Below, in pieces: positions 30,399 through 38,817 of a stretch of 46,400 bases of DNA. Origin of the DNA: Thermoanaerobaculum aquaticum (GTDB lineage Bacteria > Acidobacteriota > Thermoanaerobaculia > Thermoanaerobaculales > Thermoanaerobaculaceae); the NCBI RefSeq assembly GCF_000687145.1, contig NZ_JMFG01000004.1, positions 1-46,400 on the forward strand. The letters are read 5' to 3'. The notes under the pieces were generated by a model. It did no database searches, was not told the DNA's origin, and was given only the letters and a program-made list of their open reading frames with translations. The position numbers and the translations under genes are program-made. Numbering within the stretch: position 1 is the stretch's first letter; each line of letters begins with the position of its first letter.

Positions 30399-31445
30399 CT
30401 AACCTTGCCGCGCTAAAAGCGTGGCGTGAATGTCCAAGAGGTCGGAAATCACCGCAAAGGCGGTTTCCCTTTGACCGGCACCAGCCCCCACGATGGTCAC
30501 CGGGCCCAGAAGGTCGGTGTGGAAGGTTACGGCGTTGGTGGGTCCCATGACCCCCGCTAACGGGTCGGAAAGGGGGACGCGTTGGGCCAAAACGCTGGCC
30601 TTAACGGTGCCGTCCTCCACGTTGGCTTGGGCCACCAGCTTCCACCGCTCGCCGGTTTTCTTGGCTTCCTCGATGTGAGCCGGGGTGATTTCGGTGATGC
30701 CGGACGCAAGCTGCACCTCGGCGAGCTTCAACGGCTTACGCAGCACGGTGTTGGTCAAAATTACCACCTTGCCGGCGGCATCCCAGCCCAAGACGTCGCC
30801 GGAAGGGTCAGCCTCGGCGTAGCCCAGGCTTTGGGCTTCGGCCAACGCTTGCTGGTAGGTGAGCCCTTGCTCCATGCGGGTGAGCATGAAGTTTGTGGTG
30901 CCGTTGAGAATTCCGGAAAAACCGGTAATTTCGCAGCCCCGCAAGCACTTCCAGGCGGTGTTGATGACCGGAGTACCGGACATCACAGTGCCTTCAAAGC
31001 GGAACTCCACCCCGGCGCGGGCGGCTGCCTCCAGCATTTCCCAAGGGGCCACCACCATGGGGCCCTTGTTGGTGGTGACCACGTGCTTGCCGCAGGCAAA
31101 CGCCTCCCGCAAATGCCCGAGGGCGGCGCCGCCGGTTTTGACGTCGGTCCACGAGACCTCCACCACCACATCAGCGTTGGCCTTGCGGATGGTGGTGAGG
31201 GCATCCCATCCCCGCTCGGGTGCCGGGAAGGTGGTGAGGTCGGGATGGTTGTCCAGGTGGTCGAGGAGGGCCTTGGGGTCGAGACCGTTAGGGTCAGCAA
31301 CGGCCCCTTTTTTGACGTCGGACACTGCGGTAATGACAAACTCAGCGCCGTAGCGTTCCTTCAGGTGGGCCTGACGATCGCGCAGGATCTTAGCGACGCC
31401 TTGCCCCACCACACCAAACCCGATCATGGCTAGTTTGAGCTGCAT
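30399..31445 (-). CDS. hom: Homoserine dehydrogenase (short form, no ACT domain)
   Basis: A 348-residue enzyme reducing aspartate semialdehyde to homoserine for threonine and methionine synthesis. Visible are the NAD(P) motif GFGVVGQGVAKIL, TTNKGPMVVAP, the signature FSGILNGTTNFMLTRM and GYAEADPSGDVLGWDAAGK. The protein ends after the catalytic domain, without the C-terminal ACT domain that gives threonine feedback in many homologues. It diverges from the Lrp/AsnC gene across 74 bases and is a likely target of that regulator. Confidence 0.92.
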   Translation of the reverse strand: MQLKLAMIGFGVVGQGVAKILRDRQAHLKERYGAEFVITAVSDVKKGAVADPNGLDPKALLDHLDNHPDLTTFPAPERGWDALTTIRKANADVVVEVSWTDVKTGGAALGHLREAFACGKHVVTTNKGPMVVAPWEMLEAAARAGVEFRFEGTVMSGTPVINTAWKCLRGCEITGFSGILNGTTNFMLTRMEQGLTYQQALAEAQSLGYAEADPSGDVLGWDAAGKVVILTNTVLRKPLKLAEVQLASGITEITPAHIEEAKKTGERWKLVAQANVEDGTVKASVLAQRVPLSDPLAGVMGPTNAVTFHTDLLGPVTIVGAGAGQRETAFAVISDLLDIHATLLARQG

Positions 31446-31494
31446 ACGCGATCCTCCACGGCGGAATTATGGCACACCTTGTGAAAAAAGACAC

Positions 31495-31507
31495 ATCGCA
31501 ATGCGAT
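31495..31507. promoter_or_regulatory. Palindrome in the hom/Lrp divergent region (operator candidate)
   Basis: ATCGCA-A-TGCGAT is a perfect inverted repeat lying directly against a TAGAAT -10-like box (31507-31512). Lrp/AsnC regulators bind such short dyads and usually repress their own gene; regulation of hom from the same site is possible. Confidence 0.45.
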
Positions 31508-31519
31508 AGAATACGCGCC

Positions 31520-31981
31520 GTGGTACTTGACGCTCTTGATCGAAAAATCCTCGCGGCGTTGCAAGAAAACGGGCGGATGCCGCTTTCCGCTATTGCCGAA
31601 AGGGCAGGGGTGGCACCGGCCACGGTGCACGAAAGGTTGGCCAAGCTGCGGGCGGCGGGTGTGGTGCGGGGATTCGAGGTCAACGTGGATCCCCACGCTT
31701 TGGGTTATACGGTCACCGCGCTTGTTCACGTGCGGGTGGATCTGGCCGCCGGGCTGGATAAGACCGTAAACGAGCTCGCAGCTATTCCCGAGGTGGAGGA
31801 AGTGCACCTCATCACCGGTGAGTACGATTTGGTGGTGAAGGTCCGGGCCCGGGACACTGTGCATTTGCAGGAGCTTTTGCTTACGCGGCTGCACAAGGTT
31901 CCGGGTTTTGTGCGCTCGGCCACCGAGGTGTGTCTCACGTCTCCTTTGGAGCGTCACGGGCCTCTCGTCAAACCGGACTGA
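31520..31981 (+). CDS. Lrp/AsnC family transcriptional regulator
   Basis: A 153-residue regulator. The winged helix-turn-helix covers residues 5-55 (LDALDRKILAALQENGRMPL; VAPATVHERLAKLRAAGVV). The C-terminal ligand-binding ACT-like (RAM) domain follows, with LITGEYDLVVKVRARD. It probably senses an amino acid. I chose GTG 31520, which gives normal family length; it is 7 bases after a TAGAAT box, so the mRNA may be leaderless. An upstream ATG at 31469 would add 17 residues and would place the operator inside the coding region. Confidence 0.88.
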   Translation: MVLDALDRKILAALQENGRMPLSAIAERAGVAPATVHERLAKLRAAGVVRGFEVNVDPHALGYTVTALVHVRVDLAAGLDKTVNELAAIPEVEEVHLITGEYDLVVKVRARDTVHLQELLLTRLHKVPGFVRSATEVCLTSPLERHGPLVKPD

Positions 31982-32040
31982 GGCACCCAGGAGAAGTGGC
32001 GGCTCGGGGCTTGTGGCGCGAGCCGAATGCCGCAAAAGCA

Positions 32041-32068
32041 AAAGGGCCCGCAGAAGCGGGCCCTTTTT
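32041..32068. terminator. Bidirectional intrinsic terminator between lrp-type gene and M4 protease
   Basis: GGGCCCGC (32044-32051) pairs with GCGGGCCC (32056-32063) around AGAA, followed by TTTTT on the plus strand and, on the minus strand, by TTT then TGCTTTTG. It serves both convergent genes. Confidence 0.85.
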
Positions 32069-32088
32069 CAGTTGTTTTTTGGAATCGA

Positions 32089-33702
32089 TCAGTAGACGCC
32101 CACCGCGGTCCAGGCGTCCTTCACCCGCTGCACTTCTACCGAGGAAGCGCCAAACAGCTGGGTGGCCGCTTGAATGGTGGCTTGTCGCGCTTGGCTGAAG
32201 TTGGTGGTGGAGGTCATGTAGCCGGTAAGCGCCACGTACCAGATCCTCTCGGCCTTGGCGAGGCCAATACCGGTCACGGAAATTCCAGAGGTGCGGTTGG
32301 TGCCACCGTTGGCGAGGAGGTAGAAGAAGTTGTTGGCAATGCCTGAGGAGTAGTGGACGTCCATGCCGTTGGTGTAGAGGGAATAGTGGTCGACGCTGCG
32401 GCCATCCTTCTTGGGATCGTCCATATAGCGGAGGGCATCGCCCGGCTTGCTGGGGGTATACACCGTCTCGCCAATCCACCAGTCGGGGGGATCGTTGGGG
32501 TTGTTGGCGTAAAACTCCACGGCGGTGCCGAAGATGTCGGAGGTGGACTCGTTGAGGCCACCGGACTCCCCGGAGTACTGGAGGTTGGCGGTGGCGGAGG
32601 TGACGCCGTGAGACATCTCGTGTCCGGCCACATCCAGGGACACCAACGGCGAAAGCACGCTGCCATCGCCATCGCCGTAGGTCATGCACTTGCAGGAGTC
32701 AGACCAGAAGGCGTTGTTGTAGTTGCGACCGTAGTGAACCCGGGAGAAAGCGCCCACGCCATCGTTGTAGATGCCGTTGCGGCCATGCACGTTCTTATAG
32801 TAATCCCACGTAAAGGCCATCCCCAGGTGGGCGTCGGTACCGGCAGTGGCCCGGTCGGAATTGGTGAAGTTCCCCCAGGTGTTGTCGGCATCGGTAAACA
32901 GGGTGCCAGAACCGGTTTGACGGTTGTTCATATCGGTGGTGTAGGCGTTGCCCCGCACGCGGTCCACCATGCCGTACAAATTGGCGGAGGAGTAAAACTC
33001 GGTGTCAATGGAAAGCTGGCCCAAATAGAGGGTCTTTGCGGTTCCCACGGCAGGAGAACCGCTTCCCGGAGGTGGGGTGCTCCCACCGGGCTTGCCGGTG
33101 CGGAGGTCGTCCCAGCGGTCTAAAACCTCGCCGGTCTTGGCATCAATCACGAAGGCTTCGGCCCGCGGCTCTTCCACCTCGTTTTCCACGAACATCCTCA
33201 CCATCCAGGCCAGACGGTAGCTGCCCTTGCTGGGGTAAAAGACCAGCTCGGTTTGCGGCTTTTCCGCCGGTGCGCTGGCCGGCGCCATGAGCGCCCAGGC
33301 CATGCCCACCGCATCCCCCTCGCTGACCCGCGGCGTGGGATCCTCCACATTCACCCGGCGGTGGAAGTTGGAAAGACCTACGATTCGCCGGCTAGCCGCA
33401 TCCACGTGGACGATGACCTCACCGCCCACCACCCGCACGTCCTGCACGCGGGTGTCGAAGCGCACGTGGACTACGCCCGCGCCGTCATGGTCGGCGGTGC
33501 GCAAGGCCAGCCCCTCCCGGGCCGACAACCCCAGCACCCGTGACGCCTCGCGCGTGGCAAATTGCACCGCCACTGCAGCTGCTTCGGCCGTAGCGCTGCT
33601 CTCGTCGGGAAGGTTCACCAGCAGCCTGCCCTCCCGGGCTTGGCCTACCGCCGCCCCCAAGCTAACGACTAGCGCCATGCTTAAAAATGTCGTTTTTTGC
33701 AT
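32089..33702 (-). CDS. Secreted M4 (thermolysin-family) metalloprotease, short form
   Basis: A 537-residue preproenzyme. Signal peptide residues 1-22 (LSMALVVSLGAAVGQA), then a pro-region (about 23-205) with FTP/PepSY-type segments, a Gly/Pro/Ser-rich linker (206-217), and the catalytic domain. Zinc ligands and catalytic residues are present: HEMSH (361-365), Glu385 in GGLNESTSD, and His450 in DVHYSSG. There is no C-terminal PPC domain. ATG 33702 has GGGAGG six bases upstream. A TTGACA box (33759-33764, minus strand) lies upstream, but no good -10 pairs with it. Confidence 0.93.
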   Translation of the reverse strand: MQKTTFLSMALVVSLGAAVGQAREGRLLVNLPDESSATAEAAAVAVQFATREASRVLGLSAREGLALRTADHDGAGVVHVRFDTRVQDVRVVGGEVIVHVDAASRRIVGLSNFHRRVNVEDPTPRVSEGDAVGMAWALMAPASAPAEKPQTELVFYPSKGSYRLAWMVRMFVENEVEEPRAEAFVIDAKTGEVLDRWDDLRTGKPGGSTPPPGSGSPAVGTAKTLYLGQLSIDTEFYSSANLYGMVDRVRGNAYTTDMNNRQTGSGTLFTDADNTWGNFTNSDRATAGTDAHLGMAFTWDYYKNVHGRNGIYNDGVGAFSRVHYGRNYNNAFWSDSCKCMTYGDGDGSVLSPLVSLDVAGHEMSHGVTSATANLQYSGESGGLNESTSDIFGTAVEFYANNPNDPPDWWIGETVYTPSKPGDALRYMDDPKKDGRSVDHYSLYTNGMDVHYSSGIANNFFYLLANGGTNRTSGISVTGIGLAKAERIWYVALTGYMTSTTNFSQARQATIQAATQLFGASSVEVQRVKDAWTAVGVY

Positions 33703-33942
33703 CCTGGCCTCCCTTTCCTCAAGCTCCTGGCTCATACGTTGAACGAAAGAGAGGGCGGTGTCAAGATCCTGCACTGGTAGGACAAAAGAGTTTTTGCGAC
33801 AGGGGCGAGAGGGAAAAGAAGCTTTATCGAGAGCCCGCGTTCGTGGACTCGCGGTGTATTTTTTTCACCGCCGCAGGAGCTGCGCTCGACGAGGAGTGGT
33901 TTTTAATGGCGATTCCGCCGTGACGCGGGATCCCGAAAAACG

Positions 33943-33970
33943 AAAAGCCCCGCCCGAAGGCGGGGCTTTT
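33943..33970 (-). terminator. Intrinsic terminator of the large M4 protease gene
   Basis: A 12-bp perfect stem, AAAAGCCCCGCC (33943-33954) with GGCGGGGCTTTT (33959-33970), closes a CGAA/TTCG tetraloop. On the minus strand the stem ends in TTTT followed by CGTTTTTCG. The rest of the gap 33703-33988 shows only the -35-like box of the next protease. Confidence 0.9.
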
Positions 33971-33988
33971 CAAGCTTTGCTGGTTTGG

Positions 33989-36259
33989 TTACCAGGTGGT
34001 CTTCAGGTAGTAGGGCAAGGTGGTGGAGTAAGCGCCGTTGTAACCGTAGACCTTGATGTAAACCACCCGGCTGGTGCTGGCAGAGTTGTACCAGGTCACA
34101 TGTTCGGCCTGCCCCGTCCCGTTAGTGCCCGAGGCCAAAAGCGTTCCCGAAGAGTTGTAGAGCTTGACGTCGTAGTCCTTGGTGGAGGGCACCGTGAGGT
34201 CCACGGTGAGGGTCTTGTACCCGGGCACCGTGACCTTGAAGTAATCCACGTCGGTGGAGGAACCGATATAACCGGTCACCGTGGTGCCAGAGGTGGAGAT
34301 GACGTTGGCCGACGAGGTGGAGCCGTTGGGCTCGGTTTCGTTCATGGTGGTGCCACCGCCGCTACCACCGGAGTAGGTCGCGGTGAGCGAAACTCCCGAA
34401 TACGAGGAGTAGGCGTACAGGCCGATGTAGAAGTCACCAGCCGCCGGGTTGGAAATGGTTACGGTTTCCGCCGTGGTGCTACCCTCGGACTTGCCGTCGT
34501 AGCTGGAGGTGCTGGGCAGAGCCCCACGCTTCACGTAGAGATCGGCGTCGCCCGATCCCCCGCTGGTAACAACCTTGAGTTGGGTTTGCCCGGAGGGCAA
34601 CGTGATCTTGAAGTAAAGCCAGTTACCGGTGGACGCGGAAAGGTTAGACACGGTTTGCCCGTTGGAAAGGGTGGTCACCTGCACGGCACCACCGGGGGCT
34701 CCCACGGCGTCCCAGCACTTTTGCACGGCGTTGTACTCGGCGGAAGAAGTGCCACCGTAAAGGTCGGCAGCCGCTTGCGCCGTGGCGTTGCGGGCACCTT
34801 GGAAGTTGGTGGAGGAGGTCATGTACGTGGTGAGGGCCCGATAAAAGATCTGCTCGGCCTTGGCCATACCGATGGCCGGCACGCTCACCGAGGTCTTACC
34901 CCGCGGGTGCGTACCGCCGGCTACCAGCAGGTAGTAGGCCAGGTTGGCAATACCGCTGTTACCGTGCACGCCGCAGTAGTCGTTGCTGGAAGAGGGCGTG
35001 CAGTTGGGATAAAGCCGCTCGGGGTAGTAGTCGGCCGAGTAACCGTCGGCGGTCGGGTTGTTCATGTAACGCAGGGCGTCACCGGAAGTGCCCGGCGTAT
35101 AGCACGCCTCGCCGATCTTCCAGGTGTTGGAGGAAACGGCGCCATCGCGGTAGGCCTCGACGTTGGCCCCATAAATGTCGGACCAGGCCTCGTTAAGGGC
35201 TCCGGGTTCCGAAGAGTAGGTAAGGTTGGCGGTCCGCTCGGTAACACCGTGGGCCAGCTCGTGGGCCACCACGTCCAGGGCGTTGGCAAAAGGCGAAAAG
35301 GTGGTGCCATCGCCGTCGCCAAACACCATTTGCGAACCGTTCCAGAAGGCGTTGTTGTAAGCATTGCCGTAATGCACGGTAGCGATGAGCTGCATGCCGG
35401 CGCCGTCAATGGAGTCGCGGTTGAACTTGGTCTTGTAGTAGTTGTAGGTGTAGCCCAGGTTGTTGTAGGCGGCCATGGCCACGCTATCGGAGGAGGAGCC
35501 TCCCTCCACGAAGAGCAGGGTGCCGGGGAGCGAGGTCCCGTTGTTGGCGGTGTAGATCTTGCGGTAGAGGGCGCTGTGGATAAGCGCTTCGCTGGTGACC
35601 AGCTCGCCGGTCACGGCGTCGGCGTAAATCCGGTCCAGGTGCTCGCCCTTGGCATCGCTAAAAGCCACCCGCGTCATCCACGCCAGGTAAGCCTTTCCGT
35701 TCTCACGCACCACGTACACAAGCTCCGGCCTATCCAAAGCCACACCGGAAACGATCCCGGCCTCGCGGGCTGCTTGCTGCAACGCCACCTCGCCGGAAAG
35801 GGCCGGCCGCTGGGGCAGGTTTTCATCGGGAACAAAGGTGCCATTGATGGCGTAGACCTTGCCGGTAGCTTTATCGGCGTGCACCAACAGCTCAGCGCCT
35901 ACCACCGGGATCCCCCGGAGGGTCTGCCGGAAGCGAACGTGAACCTTGCCCAGCTCGTCTTCCTTAACCTCACTGAGGGCCAGTTCTTCGCGGCCCGTGG
36001 CGCGGAACATGGGCGTGAGCTCCTGGAGGAAGCGAAGGGCGCCTGCGGCGTGGTCCCCGCTTTCCAAACGACCCAGCTCACCGGCGATGAAGGTGGGAAC
36101 CCCGGCATCGTTAAACGACAGGGTTTCCACCGCTTCCAGCTTCCCCAATCCGGCAAGCTGGTCGTCGGTTAACGCCGTCATGGGGGCCCTTACTCCGGCG
36201 GCTATGGCAAGGCCCCCCATCATCACCATGACCGCAAGCGTAACCACAAATTTCTTCAT
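33989..36259 (-). CDS. Secreted M4 (thermolysin-family) metalloprotease with two PPC domains
   Basis: A 756-residue preproenzyme. Signal peptide about 1-21; pro-region (22-225) with FTP and PepSY segments; catalytic M4 domain about 230-520 with HELAH (333-337), Glu357 in ALNEAWSD and His432 in GVHGNSG. Two C-terminal pre-peptidase (PPC) beta domains follow: about 530-630 (with GDADLYVKRG) and 640-756 (with DVDYFKVTVPG and DYDVKLYNSSG), joined by a Gly/Ser linker. PPC domains are usually removed after secretion or aid anchoring. GGAGG lies six bases before ATG 36259, within a structured leader. Confidence 0.95.
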   Translation of the reverse strand: MKKFVVTLAVMVMMGGLAIAAGVRAPMTALTDDQLAGLGKLEAVETLSFNDAGVPTFIAGELGRLESGDHAAGALRFLQELTPMFRATGREELALSEVKEDELGKVHVRFRQTLRGIPVVGAELLVHADKATGKVYAINGTFVPDENLPQRPALSGEVALQQAAREAGIVSGVALDRPELVYVVRENGKAYLAWMTRVAFSDAKGEHLDRIYADAVTGELVTSEALIHSALYRKIYTANNGTSLPGTLLFVEGGSSSDSVAMAAYNNLGYTYNYYKTKFNRDSIDGAGMQLIATVHYGNAYNNAFWNGSQMVFGDGDGTTFSPFANALDVVAHELAHGVTERTANLTYSSEPGALNEAWSDIYGANVEAYRDGAVSSNTWKIGEACYTPGTSGDALRYMNNPTADGYSADYYPERLYPNCTPSSSNDYCGVHGNSGIANLAYYLLVAGGTHPRGKTSVSVPAIGMAKAEQIFYRALTTYMTSSTNFQGARNATAQAAADLYGGTSSAEYNAVQKCWDAVGAPGGAVQVTTLSNGQTVSNLSASTGNWLYFKITLPSGQTQLKVVTSGGSGDADLYVKRGALPSTSSYDGKSEGSTTAETVTISNPAAGDFYIGLYAYSSYSGVSLTATYSGGSGGGTTMNETEPNGSTSSANVISTSGTTVTGYIGSSTDVDYFKVTVPGYKTLTVDLTVPSTKDYDVKLYNSSGTLLASGTNGTGQAEHVTWYNSASTSRVVYIKVYGYNGAYSTTLPYYLKTTW

Positions 36260-36260
36260 A

Positions 36261-36298
36261 CCTGACCTCCCTCCCCGGTCAGGCTCCCCCGACCGGGG
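36261..36298 (-). promoter_or_regulatory. Two mutually exclusive hairpins in the 5' leader of the large M4 protease
   Basis: Hairpin A pairs 36273-36280 with 36291-36298 (CCCCGGTC/GACCGGGG, 8 bp, 10-base loop). Hairpin B pairs 36261-36267 with 36277-36283 (CCTGACC/GGTCAGG, 7 bp, 9-base loop). They share bases 36277-36280 and cannot coexist. B ties up part of the Shine-Dalgarno GGAGG (36266-36270) and loops out the rest; A leaves it free. Confidence 0.5.
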
Positions 36299-36317
36299 GA
36301 TCGATTTTGTTGATTGA

Positions 36318-36347
36318 ATTCTGGAGCTGCCGGCAAAGCGATGTCAA
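36318..36347 (-). promoter_or_regulatory. Promoter of the large M4 protease gene
   Basis: On the minus strand, TTGACA (36342-36347) and CAGAAT (36318-36323) are 18 bases apart. Transcription would start about 15 bases before the leader hairpins. The rest of the 348-base gap (36260-36607) is AT-richer and holds no gene I can support; the promoter of the thioredoxin gene must lie near its right end. Confidence 0.55.
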
Positions 36348-36607
36348 GGGCGTATTCAAAACGTCGAAAAATATTTGGTGGTTGTCCAGCCCCGCTCGGT
36401 CCTTTTTTACGATCCACATTGAGAATCAGCCGCGGGCCAAAAGTTTTTCATTGGTTTAGCCCAGGTGCCCGGGTTTCGGCGCGTCCCTAACCCTCACGTT
36501 TGCAGCTGGCCTTGTGGGCTGCGGTGTGCGAAAGTTATCTGGCAGAGTGGGGCGAAGCCGTGTTACTTGTGGAAGACCCGGGGCAAAGAATAGTGATCGG
36601 AGGCGGT

Positions 36608-37051
36608 ATGAAGGTACGGACGGGCTTAATGCTTGCGGTGGTGTTTGGTGGGTTGCTGGTGATGAGCTACGCACTGGGGCCGCGGGGGCAAAGCAAGGCT
36701 CCCGCCACCATCCCATGGGAATCCAACGTCACGGCAGCCTTAGCCAAAGCTGAGGCTCAGCACAAGCTGGTGATGGTGGACTTTTACACCACCTGGTGCC
36801 GGTGGTGTCAGCGGCTGGACGCCACCACTTTGAGCGAACCGGCAGTGGCGGCAAAGATTGGTGATGGTTTTGTTCCTGTGCGCCTGGACGCTGAAAACGA
36901 CGGGCGGGAGCTAGCTCAGAAGTTTGGGGTGGATAGCTACCCCACGGTGGTCTTCCTCGACAAATCGGGCCAGGAGGTCTACCGCATTGCCGGGTACCTA
37001 GAACCCCAGGACTTTTTGCGGGAACTTGAGAACGTGAAGGCCGGCAGCTAA
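36608..37051 (+). CDS. Membrane-anchored thioredoxin-like protein
   Basis: A 147-residue protein. An N-terminal anchor or signal (residues 5-24: GLMLAVVFGGLLVMSYALG) precedes a thioredoxin domain with active site TTWCRWCQRL. The cis-Pro loop is DSYPTVVF. The WCxWC form with an aromatic residue is common in DsbD C-terminal-like and TlpA-like periplasmic reductases. It probably faces the periplasm and handles disulfides. ATG 36608 follows GGAGGCG. It is apparently a single-gene unit. Confidence 0.87.
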   Translation: MKVRTGLMLAVVFGGLLVMSYALGPRGQSKAPATIPWESNVTAALAKAEAQHKLVMVDFYTTWCRWCQRLDATTLSEPAVAAKIGDGFVPVRLDAENDGRELAQKFGVDSYPTVVFLDKSGQEVYRIAGYLEPQDFLRELENVKAGS

Positions 37052-37069
37052 AGCCTTCTTGTGGGCTTC

Positions 37070-37098
37070 TTCACAAGCGCCTGCAAGGGCTGTACAAT
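37070..37098 (+). promoter_or_regulatory. Promoter of the DUF47-PiT unit
   Basis: TTCACA (37070-37075) and TACAAT (37093-37098) are exactly 17 bases apart, 33 bases upstream of the DUF47 start. Confidence 0.7.
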
Positions 37099-37131
37099 GC
37101 CCCCTGTGCCCGGACGGCACGGGGGGCTCGC

Positions 37132-37755
37132 ATGCGTTGGTTCTTGCCAATAGACAGCAGGTTTCTGGAAATCTTCGACCTTGCCAGCGGCAACATTGTG
37201 CAGGCGGTGGAGCTTTTCACCCGCATGCTGCAAGAACCCAAGGAGCTTGCGGCGCGGGTGGAAGAGCTCAAGGCCTTGGAACACCAGGGTGACCGCTATA
37301 CCCACGAGACGCTAGCTCGTCTCAACACCAGCTTTGTGACCCCTTTTGATCGCGAGGACATCCACGCCCTGGCCACCAAGCTGGACGACATCTTGGATGC
37401 GGTGGACGCCACCGGCCATCGGCTTCTGCTTTACGGCGTGGGCCAAGTCCCCGACCGCCTGGTGCAACTGGCGGAGCTTCTTCTCGCCTCTGCCCGCGAG
37501 GTGCAAAAGGCGGTTGTTGCTCTGCACGATCCACGACGCCACAAGGAAGCGCTGACCTGCTGCGTGGAAATCAACAGGCTCGAAAACGAAGCCGATCAAA
37601 TCCACCGCGACGCGCTGGCCGATCTTTTTGCGAATCACCGGGATCCCGTGGAAATCATCAAGCAAAAGGACCTTTTCGCCTTTCTCGAAGAAGGGACAGA
37701 CCGCTGCGAAGACGTGGCCAATATCATTGAGACCATCATCATCAAGGCCTCGTGA
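37132..37755 (+). CDS. DUF47 family (PhoU-like) phosphate transport regulator
   Basis: A 207-residue all-helical protein of the DUF47/PhoU-like family. Typical metal-site stretches are visible: EELKALEHQGDRYTHETLARL, PFDREDIHALATKLDDILD, INRLENEADQIHRDAL, and the end FLEEGTDRCEDVANIIETIIIK. These proteins pair with PiT transporters and are thought to modulate them. It is 28 bases upstream of the PiT gene, in one operon. Confidence 0.92.
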   Translation: MRWFLPIDSRFLEIFDLASGNIVQAVELFTRMLQEPKELAARVEELKALEHQGDRYTHETLARLNTSFVTPFDREDIHALATKLDDILDAVDATGHRLLLYGVGQVPDRLVQLAELLLASAREVQKAVVALHDPRRHKEALTCCVEINRLENEADQIHRDALADLFANHRDPVEIIKQKDLFAFLEEGTDRCEDVANIIETIIIKAS

Positions 37756-37783
37756 TGCTTGAGGCTCACCGGGAGGGCCGGCA

Positions 37784-38782
37784 ATGCTGACCTTGGTGGT
37801 TTTTATCGTGGTCTTAGCCTTGGTGTTTGACTTTCTCAACGGGATGAACGATGCGGCCAATTCGGTGGCAACGGTGGTGGCCACCGGGGTGCTGCCGCCG
37901 AGGCTAGCGGTGCTCTGGGCGGCTTTTTTTAACTTCGTGGCAGCTTTTGGCTTCGAGGTGAAGGTGGCGGGCACCGTGGGCAAGGGCATCGTGCACCCCA
38001 GTGTGGTGGATCCCTTTGTGGTGCTGGCGGCGTTGCTTTCGGCCATTGTCTGGACCTACCTTTGCACGGCCCTGGGGCTGCCCATTTCCGTTTCCCACGC
38101 CATCATTGGCGCCTTGGCGGGGGCCGGCGCGGCCAAGGGAGGCTTGGCTGCCCTCATCCCCTCCGGGATTGGGAAGGTGGCAGCGTTCATCGTCATTTCG
38201 CCGGTAGTGGGGATGATCCTGGGCTGGCTTTTTATGGTCGCGGTTTTCTGGATTTTCCGAAAGGTAAAGGTCCAGAAGGTGGACCGCTGGTTTCGGGTGG
38301 GACAGCTGGTTTCGTCAGGAGCATACTCACTGGGCCACGGCCTCAACGATGCGCAAAAAACCATGGGCATCATTACCGTTCTGCTGTTTTCCACCGGCTA
38401 CCTTAAGGAGTTTCACGTGCCGGTTTGGGTCATCCTTTCCTGTCACGGTGTCATTGCCCTCGGCACCCTACTTGGGGGTTGGAACGTGGTCCACACCATG
38501 GGGATCCGCTTGACGAGGCTGCGGCCGGTGGGGGGATTTTGTGCCGAAAGTGCTGGTGCGGTGTCCCTGATTGGTGCTTCCCTCGCGGGGATTCCCGTAT
38601 CCACCACCCACACCATTGCCGGTGCCATTGCCGGTGTGGGCTCCACCACGCGGGTGTCGGCGGTGCGGTGGGGGGTGGCCAGTCGCATCGTATGGGCCTG
38701 GGTTTTGACATTACCCACTACCGCCCTGGTGGCTGCCCTTACCTGGTGGGTGGTCGACGGCGTTCGGGGGTTTTGGGGCTAA
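37784..38782 (+). CDS. PiT family inorganic phosphate transporter
   Basis: A 332-residue membrane protein with about ten spans. The duplicated PiT signature is present: FDFLNGMNDAANSVATVVAT near the N-terminus and YSLGHGLNDAQKTMGIITVL in the second half. It imports phosphate, probably as metal-phosphate with protons or with sodium. GGGAGGG precedes ATG 37784. It converges with the PBP gene across 35 bases without a clear terminator. Confidence 0.94.
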   Translation: MLTLVVFIVVLALVFDFLNGMNDAANSVATVVATGVLPPRLAVLWAAFFNFVAAFGFEVKVAGTVGKGIVHPSVVDPFVVLAALLSAIVWTYLCTALGLPISVSHAIIGALAGAGAAKGGLAALIPSGIGKVAAFIVISPVVGMILGWLFMVAVFWIFRKVKVQKVDRWFRVGQLVSSGAYSLGHGLNDAQKTMGIITVLLFSTGYLKEFHVPVWVILSCHGVIALGTLLGGWNVVHTMGIRLTRLRPVGGFCAESAGAVSLIGASLAGIPVSTTHTIAGAIAGVGSTTRVSAVRWGVASRIVWAWVLTLPTTALVAALTWWVVDGVRGFWG

Positions 38783-38817
38783 CCTCTGGCTTACAACCAG
38801 CCGCGGCTTTTGTAGTT

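Noticed and set aside
31430-32689. A 419-codon minus-strand open frame across hom, the Lrp gene and the M4 protease
   Set aside because: It covers the end of a real protease in another frame, a terminator and the Lrp gene in antisense; no domain is seen.
33758-36172. An 804-codon open frame on the plus strand
   Set aside because: It is antisense to the large M4 protease, whose frame is fully supported by domains and catalytic residues. Its Gly/Val/His-rich product is the mirror of that coding frame.
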